A stretch of DNA of 64,000 nt. Source: Hirudinaria manillensis (taxonomy: Eukaryota; Annelida; Clitellata; Hirudinida; Hirudinidae). Shown piece by piece: positions 42,039 to 53,454 of this stretch (its first letter is position 1; each line of letters begins with the position of its first letter). The translations under genes and the position numbers were made by a program. The notes beneath the pieces were generated by a model. It was not told the DNA's origin. It saw only the letters and a list, made by a program, of their open reading frames with translations, and searched no databases. The DNA lies in contig CM067529.1 of NCBI GenBank assembly GCA_034509925.1, forward strand, positions 10,689,501 to 10,753,500, read 5' to 3'.

Positions 42039-43356
42039 ATGAAGACGCAAGGTCTAAAAGGTTTATTCAGCTTTTTCAGAATAGTTTTAAATCTCTTAGC
42101 AAATTTAATCATATTTGTTGGGTGTTTTATTTTTGACTGTGAATTAATTACATAGTTTCATTGTTATTTGTTGCGTTGTGGCTAAATGGAAGAAAATGTG
42201 ACTTCTGTTGCGATGAAAAATCTGTGATCTGCCTGTTTACCAACTCTCTAGACACGGCAACAAGTTGGGAAGAAGCTCAAAGATATTGTTCTAGAAATGG
42301 AAGTATTTTGCTGGAAATTTACGATGAAAAATATAAAGATATTACATGCAAAGCTTTTATCGTATGTAATGGATCTCAGTTACGCATCGAACCATTTTGT
42401 GCTAACTTGAATGAAGGCCATCGATTCATGTGCTTAAAAGGTAATGTCGATATTTTTTATTGACTTTAAAATCAATTCATTTAACAATTCCTCATTTTAG
42501 ACAAAATTCCTGAGACAACCAAAACTAAATGGAACCAAATCTCAACTACTGAAACGACAACAAACAAAAACAAATTTACAACCACTGAATTCATTAAAGA
42601 CACACACACAGCATCACTCGACCACAATGTCCACCAATCAACTAAACCTCAACAACAGAACAACAACATTGCATTAGTACTCTGTACCGGCATTACACTC
42701 CCAGTAATTATTATCTCTCTCATCATTTTGATTATTGTCCTTGTAAAACGAAGGTGGGTTGTTTGTTTAGTTTTTCGTATTCATTTTGAAGCCACCTTTA
42801 TAACCTGTGTGACCTCTATTATAATTAATTAATTTTGTATAATTAGTTAATGTAGTTTAAATTCTGCCCAAGCACCATTATGCTTTGACATTCAGCGATC
42901 CAATTTGAGATGCCTACAAAACCATATCATAACAAAGAATTTTTAAATGAAAATATAAAATTGATCAACGTTTACCATTATTTTGAAAATCATTTCAAAT
43001 AAATACTTCTACAAGCGCGTGGATGTAATCGACAAACTATTAGAGAACTGTACAAGTAAATTAGGACGTTGATATATAATTTATATATTGCTTTTCTCTT
43101 GTTGAATCTTTATAATTTTATCAATCAAACAAATTTTATATCATGTATTTTATTTTATTATAGGTCAAAGAAAGTAAACGACGATTGCAGTACTCTGGAA
43201 TATGTCAGCGATCTCCCATCAGTAACTCCTTGCAATAGGGCATCATTATATTATGCTGATTTGGAATTAAAAGGAAATACTTCTGAATATAAAGAACAAA
43301 AGCTTTCATGGGAAATCCTTTTTATGTACAAAAATAACAAACTGAATTTTTGGTAA
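42039..43356 (+). CDS. CTLD receptor B with ITIM-like tail; 50-codon internal deletion
   Basis: Proposed exons: 42039-42060, 42156-42440, 42501-42753, 43164-43356 (251 codons). Signal peptide (SLLFVALWL), CDFCCD, SWEEAQRYC and SILLEIYDEKY; then the sequence jumps directly to CKAFIVCNGSQLRIEPF and HRFMCLKG. The WIGL-like core present in sister genes and the intron inside the domain are absent, so the lectin fold may be compromised. A Thr-rich stalk (TTTNKNKFTTT), helix PVIIISLIILIIVLV, basic KR, and a cytoplasmic exon with SLYYADLEL (an ITIM-type LxYxxL) follow. The last ~16 codons are shifted by one base relative to copy F (tttcatgg against tttcaatgg). The first donor is GTTTAT, weaker than in sister genes. 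May be a functional short receptor or in decay. Confidence 0.7.
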
Positions 43357-44355
43357 AACTGAACTGTCTGGTACACAAAAGAGCATTTAATATAACGTTT
43401 ACAATAAGCTGTTAAAATTCGTTGTTAAATTTTAATATAAATAAATGCACGAATACGTGGTTTTTTTTCACGCACACATTCTTTATTCAATGAAAAAAAA
43501 GCACTTAATATAAAACAACAGTAGGCCAGAAGGGATTTTCATCCCGCTGGGTGGCTAACCGTTAGCAACATAAATTATATAATAAATATGATATATAGTA
43601 CATAAATAATATATCAAGAATAAGTCGGATATTGGAAAAAGGATTAGTGGTGGATTCAGACAGTACATTCAGACAACATTCAATTAAGCACTTCTGCCAC
43701 CTGGGGACTAAGGGATAACTAGTTTATACGAGATTTTTATGAGCACATTGTATACACCTGCTGTCTATTTTAATTTCTTAAAATCAGTTCTAATTCAATG
43801 AAACTCTGATCGGGTTTCAATGCACACACTTTTCTTGTCAACTATGAGCAGCTATAGTTTTAGAAGTTTATTATTGGTGAAATAAACTCAAATTAATAAA
43901 TAAACTGATAACAATTTCCTATTTTTAATGGTTAATTCATATTTAATTACTTAAAAATAAATTGAACAATATTATATTACCAATTCATACAAGTTTACTT
44001 TCAACTACTGCCAATGTACGTAAATCAAAGAATAAAAGTCATGTTTTATAAATAAGTAATAAAATATTTTCGCCCGTGCTTCTATTTTTAGTCCTAACAA
44101 GTTTCTATGTTTTCGGGCATCTAAATAAAATTATTGCATTCAATTTGAAGCAATTTCGACATAAAATCCTGAATTAAAATTTGCGATTGTATGATTAAAA
44201 GTTAACGCGACCATAGATTCTTTCTCTTTAAAATACCATGTGTCATTTTGTTAAGCTTCTTAACAATGAAAGCCGATGTGAACAACTGTGATCGTCGAAA
44301 TTGAACAAAACTTAAAATTATTATTCGTTGCTGAGAATTTTGTTGAATTCAGAAC

Positions 44356-44880
44356 ATTCTAAAACTCATCAGAAACTTTATTGAGACAACTGTAAACAAG
44401 TAAATTGAAAATAAACGTCAAGAGTAATTGAATATTCGTCCATAAGTATGCTGACTCAAGCAAACCAACCAAACCCGCCTAATCCATTGCGAGAGTCCTT
44501 TTATAGGGACATGGAGTATTTGAATACGACATGGCAACAGATATGTTACAGTGAAAATAACGGAATTAATTAAAAGAACACTATATTTTTATATTTAATA
44601 TAATTAATAAATTTAATAATATTAAGTTTTGAATTAGTGACCGTTTTCTTTCTTCGCAGATCCTGATAGAGAGATTATTCAAAGTTTCGTAACGGCTAGG
44701 AAGATAAAGAATATTATATTTTCACATTAACTTCGTTACTAACTGAAAATAATATTTCTAAAAATGTATTTAATACAATATATACGATAAAAGCTTTGCA
44801 TATTCCACCAAAATTTCCAACGTTTGCAGGTATAAAAGAACATGGCATGCTTTTCAAGTGTATAATGTATTTAACACTTT
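44356..44880. repeat. Duplicated upstream flank, copy 2
   Basis: Near-identical to 1-517 apart from small indels (for example the 9 bp tgaaccatt... variation near 44480), and clearly related to 56590-57130. It ends just before the (GAT)n tract. Confidence 0.85.
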
Positions 44881-44917
44881 ATTTTGAAAATTCATCTTCA
44901 ATTAATAAAGAAGTTAA

Positions 44918-45014
<97 letters not shown>

Positions 45015-45026
45015 TTGATGATGATG
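44918..45026. repeat. (GAT)n trinucleotide microsatellite
   Basis: About 36 GAT triplets with one GTT interruption near the end. In frame it reads as a poly-Met run, which explains a spurious frame at 44796-45029. It sits exactly where the duplicated lectin-type flank ends and the array leader begins, so it marks or caused a recombination junction. Confidence 0.97.
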
Positions 45027-45312
45027 TAACTATGCCATTTTGCTCGGGCACGACGGGTGGCGTAGTGGCGAGACTTGACTGTAATTTATATGAAGAAGTC
45101 AGAAAATATCGTATCGCGAATTGAGTAATTGGTTGTAAAATATAATAATTTTTTAATAAATAAATAAATAAATTAATTAATTAAAAAAATTAATTAAAAA
45201 ATAAGTCAGACCTTATGAATTATTCAGAATCTTTTGTTCTACTCATTCGTAAAGGCGACAACGGCGACACGAAATATAACTACAAAACATAACAGATTAA
45301 AGCAGTTAAAAA

Positions 45313-46635
45313 ATGCAATCATTCATTCCACCATATTCTGAAGTTGAATTCTTGCTTTCAGGTTTGTCGAAAGCAATGACGGAAAACGTTCTCGCACTCG
45401 AAAGAATTACACACTCCGATGACCCAGTGGAAGCATTGAGGCAGGACGTTGGAAACAAGTCGTTGAAAGAGTGGATGGAAATGGGTTATGCTCAGGCTCT
45501 CGGTCTCATAATGATGGAACTCGCAACTAATTCGTATAGTGGTTTAATCGATAGATATTTGATGCTAGTAGACGCTGTCATTCCACCTGCGCCGGATTTT
45601 ATGGACAGCAATGTTCCTACGAACATTTTCAATAGTTCATCGACCAAAAACAAAAAAGAAATTGAAGAATTTATATCCGTTATCATTGTGCCTGTCGCTA
45701 AATTACATAGTAGGGATAAGATAAAGGAACCCCTTCTTCTAAGAATCGCCTACCACAGTAGTAAGCTGAGCTTAAACAATTTGTGGTCTTGCTTTTATCC
45801 TACAATCGCACATCGTTATTTGGGTCCAATTTTCCAAAATTTATCTCGCACTGCCTTGATATTGGTTGCGATATTATTGGAGAAAATGCCAATATCCTGG
45901 CTAAAAGTTAACTTTGACGGCAATATTGTTTTTGATATCAAAATGATATTTTTTCTGAATGACGAGTGCAAGTGCCGTCATATTGATTATCTGCGAAAGG
46001 TTTGTCATAACCGTGACGATATTTTCGATTTACCGAATGCTTTGAAAACCACGCAGGATTTTGAGTTTAACGGACAATCTCTTAGAACGGATCTGAAAAG
46101 GGCATTAATGTTGATCAGCTCCGAACGATCTAAGGAATATTTTTTCAAACACTTCATTATCGATGGCCTCCTGCAGAAATTTCATTTGCTCTTGTGCAAA
46201 CCTTCTGATGCCGTTGTTCGGTCATCCGCCAATAAGTCATTTCTCACCGTAATTCTAGACTTAGACGTTGACATTCAGGGTCGCAGGGGGGAGATGGTCG
46301 CATTCAGGAACCTTGTTGAACTGGTTGTCAAAATCTTTTCTTATATTCTTTCACTTGCGAGTAATGTAAGATACAGATGTTGTACAGACGAACACATTGA
46401 TTGTTCATTGAGCGCCATTGAAGGCATCAATAAGATTGCTGTCGTGACAGCGGAGCTACTAGAATCTCTCTTTGTTTTAAACGGCAGTTTCAACCAAAAT
46501 ATCTACATTCCTGGTAAGAACAAATTAATTGAGGAATATCTGTTTAAGATTAAGATTGGTGAGAAATATAAATCCCTAAGTGAGGAATGGTTCGTAAGCC
46601 TTAGAAAAATATGTCCCTCTGTGTTCAGATTATGA
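45313..46635 (+). CDS. Unknown ~440-residue family, copy 6 (dispersed)
   Basis: 440-codon frame with ATG in aaaaaATGc context, inside the lectin cluster and 7.3 kb from array copy 5. It has the most divergent N terminus (MQSFIPPYSEVEFLLSGLSKAMTE..., shown to residue ~20 only in part) and a private segment at ~68-77 (TNSYSGLIDR). Elsewhere it matches copy 1 (FYPTIAHRYLGPIFQN) or copy 5 (KIFSYILSLA). C terminus CPSVFRL. The 3' flank and a complete SINE relic follow as in the array. No domain is recognised; the maintained open frame suggests function. Confidence 0.85.
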   Translation: MQSFIPPYSEVEFLLSGLSKAMTENVLALERITHSDDPVEALRQDVGNKSLKEWMEMGYAQALGLIMMELATNSYSGLIDRYLMLVDAVIPPAPDFMDSNVPTNIFNSSSTKNKKEIEEFISVIIVPVAKLHSRDKIKEPLLLRIAYHSSKLSLNNLWSCFYPTIAHRYLGPIFQNLSRTALILVAILLEKMPISWLKVNFDGNIVFDIKMIFFLNDECKCRHIDYLRKVCHNRDDIFDLPNALKTTQDFEFNGQSLRTDLKRALMLISSERSKEYFFKHFIIDGLLQKFHLLLCKPSDAVVRSSANKSFLTVILDLDVDIQGRRGEMVAFRNLVELVVKIFSYILSLASNVRYRCCTDEHIDCSLSAIEGINKIAVVTAELLESLFVLNGSFNQNIYIPGKNKLIEEYLFKIKIGEKYKSLSEEWFVSLRKICPSVFRL

Positions 46636-49058
46636 ATTTTCTGCTGACTAAATAGGTCAAAAATGACAGGCATCATAAATTTGTTTTTGAATGATATTAT
46701 TTAATTCACAATGGCTGGGGACATTTTACTTCCTCCTGATGTCCACTGGATATTAATGAAATTTTGCATACTTATGAACATTTTTGTGACTAATCGTAAA
46801 ATTGAATTTGTTTAAAAAATAAATAAATGCTAATAGATATATTTAATACTTCTGACACCTGAAGAATACAGATTAAATAATTAATAAATTTACACGGTGG
46901 AATAACAATTTACAAGATCTACGATTTATCGTTGGCTGATACACATTTTATCTTGATGCCAATGTCCTTTTTTTTTATATTTTGAGTAAAAATAATAAAT
47001 TTTAATATATTTGTTAGAATGTTGTAAATAGTTTTCATTGTTTTAGTTCATCATGAAATAAAAAAATTATAATTATTTTTTATTTTGTGCATTTTAAACT
47101 GATATTTTTTAATCTGATATTATCATACAGGAAGTATTTTGAATAAAGCATTTACTATTATAAAAATCGAAATAGTATGTTAATCGCTGTTACGTTTAAC
47201 TGAGGTTTTGACCGGTTGCGAAATTTAAGGCGAAGTCGAACACCTGGATTCGAACCAGACCCGACACCCTGATAATTAGACGTCCTCATACTACGCCATT
47301 TGAAGAAGGTTACACGCTATCAAATGAACAATAACCAATATTTCTTTCTTCGTTTTGATCTTTCATGCTATGAAACGAAGGATTCGTGACTCAACAGAGT
47401 TTCACTACTACATAGCTAACCATGATGTCCTTCATGCTGGCCAGGCGATTAGCTTTTAACTTTGACATAACTAAAGTTTTGAACCGGTCGAAGCAACATT
47501 TTGAATTAAGTTATTTCTGAAATAATGACCATTCACCTGAAATTTAAATTTTAAATATAAATTTATTTTATTGTTCTTGCGAATCCGTTAAATTGTCTTA
47601 TTTTTGGGATGTGGATATAAACTTCGAATGTTTTTTTTTTTTTTGGTAAACAAAAAGGCAAGATGGAGATGTTTTACTTCATCTAAACAACAGCACAACA
47701 TACCATTGCATATCGATTGCTCTCCCCCACTGCCCGATTAGTCGTCATAAATTATTTTTAATAGTCTTAGTATTATCCATACACACTTAGGCTTATTAGG
47801 CGCAATATCCAAAATATTTGATCCGCTTTGATTTTCGTAATTTTGAATCCTCTAAAGATTTATAGCATCTGCTCATTCTCAGACCTATTCAGACAACTGA
47901 AAATAAATTCTAAGAATTGTATTCTCAGAGTAATTCTAAGACATTTTCTTTGCCTACAAAATTTTGCACCTCAAGGTTTTTCCAAATTTATAAAAAAAAA
48001 TTGTTTACTAAAGAATACTCGTCAACAGAGGACATCAATCAAATAAATAACAACGGACATTCCACTAAGCGGAGTATTATCTTCAAATAACCAGACAGCA
48101 TCTCTCATGTGATTAGAAAATTGTGTCTGCTTTGGTCGCAAGCGAAGACTATTCGTGCATCATAGTTATTCATTTGAAGCATACATCTGAAACAATGGCA
48201 GTATTATCATTTATCTACGGCTTCCTTTGCCACATCATATCTGACTAAGTTGACTAGGTTGATAACTAATCATTTGGCACAAAACTTTGCACTGAGGATT
48301 TTGAATAAATTGAAATAATGATTTTTCATACTTGTTCCAAATTTTCTTCTATATTTAGAATAATTTGATGATGTCTGTAAATTCGCCAAAAAGTTCTTGT
48401 TGGAACTGGCATGAAGTTTAATTGTAAAATGGAGGACAAAGAAAGGTTTAACTTATTTTGAGATATTCATCAGATACATAGAGCTTATTCATCTGAACAA
48501 TAGAACAACATTCCAACACTGGCAATACTGTTGCTGCCCAATGATCTATCACCTTATCTACGATGGTTTTTTTCAGTCGTCATCTTAAATTCATGCAGGT
48601 CAGATATGATTTCAAAGCGAATTGTGCTCCAAAAGCTTTGAAATCAAAGTGTATTGATGTGATACTTTAACATTCTTTATCATTGTATGACTATTAGTAC
48701 AGCTGCTAGTGTCACTTTTTTTTTAAATTAACTTTTTCATTTTCTTTTTAACAAAATAAGCGTGTTAAAGACATTAAACCATAAGAATATTAAGGGGTCT
48801 AATAATTAATTAGAAATTAAAATTCAAAAAATATTAAAAAAATTATTGCTATTGCGAACAAATCAATTGTAAAACAAATTTATAAAAAAGTACGGATGGC
48901 TTCGTTTACGTAAGGATAATAGGAACCAAAAATGTCTGAGTAATATCTGAGTTTAAAAAAATGGCTCAATTGTTAGCTTCATGCGCTACACATATTATGT
49001 ATATATAATGGGGATGTTACAATATGAAATACTTTCTTGTTTTGAATTAAAATTAACA
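46636..49058. other. Copy 6 3' flank, SINE relic and start of the 3.25-kb duplication
   Basis: AATAAA at about 46819. SINE relic at 47205-47330 (minus; B-box 47246-47256, A-box 47284-47298). From 47329 on, the sequence is near-identical to 60747 onward. Frames such as 47828-48046 recur in the duplicate only because the DNA is duplicated; no gene is supported before 49059. Confidence 0.65.
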
Positions 49059-50578
49059 ATGATTTCTAAATTAATGAATTTGAGAGGTAAGAGAAAACTT
49101 CTTAATCTTTCAAAATATCTTTAACATCAATTCTAGGATATAAAAAAAAAATGATAAAAAAAAAATATAATTAATTTTAAATGAAGTGCATAATAATATA
49201 ATTGCTAAACTCACAAAATATATTTAAATATTAAATAATTCAGTGATCCTTATCATTGCTGCATTGTGGCTGATTCGAGCAAGAAGTGACTACTATTGCG
49301 ACAGTGGAATCTGTCTGAACTTCAATTCTACAAATTTTGCCACAAGCTGGGAAGATGCTCAGAGTTATTGTTCCAGAAATGGAAGTATTTTGCTGGAACT
49401 TTATGACAATCAATATGCGGATGTTGCATTAAGAGCAGTTCAATATTTTAACTCAAAAACATTTTTGGTCGGATGGTATTTGTTACTTGGTTTGGAATAT
49501 AACAATGGTGAATATCGTTGGCTAACTACAAGTAAGCCTTTTTTTTATGTTGCGATGGTCGACAAATTAAATATTAAAAAATAAATTAATTGAAATTATG
49601 TAAAATCACCAATTTATCTAATTGATAGATAAACAGCGATTCAACTTCCACTTCATGTGCCTGGAGATTTTACCGGAACCTGCAGATGTTTTTTGGTTTA
49701 TAATGGAAGTAATATTCGGATTGAGGGACAGTGCCCTTTTACACCTAAATTTCATTGGTTCCTTTGCTTGAAAGGTTTGTCAACTTATACTTTGGTTTTC
49801 ATCCTTATCTGACATTTACGCAATTTTAGATAAGGTTAATTTGGCCACGTCACCAGAAATGACTACAAGAAGATTAACAACCTCATCTTTGTTAACTTCA
49901 TCAAAATCAACCTTTCCAACTACCAGAATCTCAGAATCCACTGCAGGCACTAAACATGCGACGACAATTGTTAAAAATCAACAACCAATAACAAGTGATC
50001 AGCAACATAACTTGAACGTTGCAATTGAAATTGCAATGAATTACTATATTTTGTCATCCCTTCTCTTGCTTAATGTTTTGTTTTAAGACATTGGCCGAAA
50101 CATTAACATTATGTGCTTTTAAGACTTTTTTTTGTATTCACTTTAGCAATTACCTGACGTAAGAAATGAACTATACTAATTAGTTAATAAGAATAATAAT
50201 AATTTTACTGGGAATTATCGTCCCATGTAAAGTTTAAAAACAGACTAAAGTTAACACAAGCACGAACGATTATCATTTGCCGAGTTTTCCATTTCTGTAC
50301 CATTCTACCAACAAGGTCCACTTTCGTCTTCGATATTCCCATTCATGTTGCAGAATTTTGCATCATTTTGCAAAATTTGACTTTTGCATGAAATCATTAT
50401 CACCGAACATCAATAAAACGAAGTGTGAAAAACAGAGTTATCCTGTGAATCCAACACTCATTGGGTTATTGCTATTTATTAATTTTTAATTCAAAATTTT
50501 AAAATATGCTAAAGTTTTGATAAATATAATAATAATCACAATTCAAAATATAAATAAAACAGAGCCATTACACATGGT
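47329..50578 (+). repeat. Segmental duplication, copy 1 (~3.25 kb)
   Basis: Direct repeat of 60747-64000 with scattered substitutions and short indels. It starts at the edge of the SINE relic (tcaaatgaacaataacc) and includes a whole tail-less lectin gene. The second copy runs off the window end, so the full length is unknown. Confidence 0.93.
49059..50086 (+). pseudogene. Tail-less CTLD gene C1 (frameshifted copy)
   Basis: Exon plan as in the intact copy at 62487-63519: 49059-49086, 49244-49531, 49629-49774, 49830-50086. Exon 3 is 146 nt instead of 147: an A is missing near its start (gataaacag against gataaaacag), which shifts the frame and removes the GTCRCFLV and CLKG end of the domain. 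Two further changes nearby replace NHR by FHW, as expected under relaxed selection. The remaining exons look normal: signal peptide (ILIIAALWLI), CDSGIC, SWEDAQSYC, YLLLGLEYNNG. Probably a pseudogene, or a source of a truncated protein. Confidence 0.8.
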
Positions 50579-50751
50579 TTCAGTTTCAATGGCATTACTT
50601 AAAACTTTAAATAACTCGTTATGATTAAAAGCTTTGAATCCTTTGAGGCACTCAGTTTCAAGCACAGTACAAACGTTATATGAATTATATGCTCGTTTAG
50701 TGTGGAAGGCAGTTGCTGAGACATCGTTTATGTACTGAATATAAAATAACA
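50087..50751. other. Spacer C1 to D
   Basis: End of the 3.25-kb duplication at about 50578, then about 170 bp unique to this locus. No gene. A 69-codon minus frame at 50543-50752 overlaps the start of the next gene and is not credible. Confidence 0.5.
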
Positions 50752-51786
50752 ATGGTTTTCCGGATGAATTACGTACAAGGTAAGTGAATAATTAAGAAAA
50801 TGTTTTCAGTTTGATGAGCAACAATTTAAAATTAGTAATAATAAAAACGTTACAGTACAATTAAAATTGCAATAAATTGAATAAATTTGCAAATTTAACA
50901 AATTTAACATCTTATAAGTAATAATACTGCAATAATATTTAAAAACATTTAGTGACACTGTTGTTTACTGTGTTGTGGTTAAGAGGAACCCTATGTGATT
51001 ACTACTGCGATAACGACCTTGGAATTTGTCTGCATTTTAATGACATGTACCTTGCCGTAAGTTGGGAAGACGCTCAGAATTATTGTTCAAAAACTGGAAG
51101 TATTTTACTGGAGATATACGATGAACAATACGCCGATGTCGTATTGAAAGCCATTCATCATTTTAGCAAAAAAACGTTTATGATTGGATGGTATTTATTA
51201 CTTGGATTGGAATACAACAACGGCCAATATCGTTGGTTGACAACAAGTTGGTGATACTATTAATTGTTTTCAAATGATTCAATTTAAAAATGTAAACCAA
51301 AAATCAAACAATAATAAATATATAAAATACTAGATAAAACGGTTACTCAACTACCACTGCCCACACCTAGAGACCTCTTTGGAACTTGCAAATGCTTTGT
51401 GGTTTTTAATGGAACTCAACTGCGAATTGAGGGAGAATGTTTTGTTGCAGTTAAACATCATCGATTCCTTTGTTTGAAAGGTTTGTCCAAAGCGTAGGTT
51501 TTAAATTTAAACCTTAAATTAAATTTAAACCAATTACGTTTTTATAGAAAAAAATAATCTGGCCACATCACCAAGATTAGATTTAGGATCTGTATCAAAC
51601 CCACCTGTATCAACCTCATCAACTTCAACCCGTAGGCCTCTCATGATTTCAAAACCACCCTCATCAACTTCAACTCGTAGACCTGTCATTAGTTCAAAAT
51701 CCAGTGCAAGAAAATCGAACATTGCAGTTGGAATCGCACTAACTTATACTTTGTCATCTCTTCACATGCTTGCTAAGCTGTTTTAA
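50752..51786 (+). CDS. Tail-less CTLD protein D, possible GPI anchor
   Basis: Four exons: 50752-50779, 50953-51246, 51334-51480, 51548-51786; 235 residues, all junctions phase 1. Signal peptide (TLLFTVLWL), CDYYC, WEDAQNYCSKTGSILLEIYD, YLLLGLEYNNGQYRW, then GTCKCFVV ... HHRFLCLKG. The Ser/Thr/Pro-rich stalk contains two near-repeats of STSTRRP (about 51600-51690). The protein ends in a hydrophobic segment (AVGIALTYTLSSLHMLAKLF) with no basic stop-transfer residues or tail, which fits a GPI signal, though a secreted or tail-less membrane form is possible. No calcium-site motif. The second donor reads a|GTTGGT, shared with gene G. Confidence 0.82.
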
Positions 51787-53454
51787 TGCATATGTTTCAG
51801 TGAAATACATTACATAACCAGAATAATGTATTTCACCACATCTCTATTATAAATCAATATTCACAGATATACAGAGGCTTATTAGACTTTTAAAATCACT
51901 TTTCTAGTCACTAAAACAACAAATTATGTACTATTAAAGCTGTTATTATTAAAAACAATCCAACACTCATTGGGTTATTTTTAATTAAAAATTTAATTGT
52001 TAATTCCCATTCCTTTGAAAATCATTAAAAACAAATCAAAGTTCACACAACAGGTTACCACAAACATCACTTTTCAGCTCATTAGTACGAGTGAACGATT
52101 GCTATATTTGTGGCTTTTTGCTTTAACCGGACCTTCATTTATAAAGTTTACGCCACCTTAGATTTAACCTGTTATATGTAATCTCTGTTTGCTCTAGGTA
52201 GGATGGGTAGCAAAACCACTCTGTTATATCCCCAAAACCCTCTGTTAAAGTCTTCGTGAATTTAATGGATATTTAATAATAAAACGATGGATGATGTTTT
52301 TCCATGACATTAGCGACACTCTTTTTCAATTCCTATATTTTGAATAAATAAATGTTCTTAGTTGGTATCTTGCGCTATTTGTTTATCAATATACTGCCTT
52401 CGTAAACAATGTTGCCTTATCCGTTGTGATCCATCAAGGAAAGTGATTGCCCAACCTTGTTTTATATACATTAATAATAGTCTACATAAATTTGAAACAA
52501 GATATTAAAATTCCTGTATACCACCAACATTTCTGAATTGTTTGATAAATTAACTGTTCTGCTTCTAATTTGTGATTGATTGAGTTCATTTTTGTTGTTT
52601 TCTCTCTGTTATCAGATGTGAATATTGAAGTTGGAAGCGCATCTTGAAGTAATTAGTTTCAAAGGTATCATAAAAAAGCGTGTTCTTTGCTACAGTCTAA
52701 AAGTGGAATACAATTTGTTATTGTACCGAAAGACGTTAAGCATTTATATAAAGATTGTTTACTCTGTTGGATTATGTTTTGTAACGTTATCGATTACGTT
52801 TTATCAGATATAGTATTTTTAACAATCATCTTTAAAAGTTTAAGTTTTATTTTTATTAATTTACAAATAACAACTCAGTAATCCAGTTTTTTTTTTCGAC
52901 AGAGGATGAAAGAATCTGCAGCACACACAAAAAAAATAATTCATCTTTGTTAGCTTCAAGTAACTTAAATTTTGGACTCTGAATGAAAGCAATCAACATT
53001 GATTGTTTAAGAAAATTCAATTTATGAGAATTCGTTTATATAAACACATTGATTGCAATGGAAGATAATTTTACTTGTGGTTGTAACCCGTGACCCATTT
53101 ATAATAGAACTCGATTAAGAGTTAAATATATACATTATTATCTATAATATCATTTAAAGTAACATTTAAATTTCATAAATATTTAGTAGACTGATAGATC
53201 CGTTTGAATATATTATAAATTTCTAAATGATTGCAATTCGGCACTGGGGAACAAATTTTTAAAAAAATCGAAAATATTAAAACAATTACGTTTACGTTAC
53301 CTACAACAATAATAACAATAAAATATAGCTCGAAATATATCTTATATTTGATAAAATACAAGCTAACTCATAGTCAGAAGAGCAATCAAACATCATAAAT
53401 CTCCAAAACCAAAACATTTTAGACAAAGTTGAAATAATAACAAAACAAAAAACG
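51787..53454. other. Spacer D to lectin exon relic
   Basis: AT-rich with no recognised gene. The first ~200 bp share fragments with the 3' flank of C1 (ccaacactcattgggtta at about 51960), consistent with tandem duplication of C and D. Short frames at 52625-52881 and 53173-53361 have no supporting features. Confidence 0.5.

Larger units (their letters stand above)
43357..45312. other. Spacer from lectin B to gene copy 6
   Basis: No gene. 43680-44150 matches 55285-55780 and 44180-44880 matches 56425-57130, so this is half of a segmental duplication. 43462-43680 is absent from the other copy, and about 640 bp at 55790-56420 are absent here. A (GAT)n tract follows (44918-45026), then the array leader resumes at 45027 (gtaactatgcc). 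Confidence 0.65.

Noticed and set aside
44796-45029. Open frame with a long poly-methionine run
   Set aside because: Translation of the (GAT)n microsatellite; no upstream coding features.
47828-48046. 72-codon frame conserved at 61247-61465
   Set aside because: Lies within the segmental duplication, so the conservation is explained by recent copying; no domain, and AT-rich.
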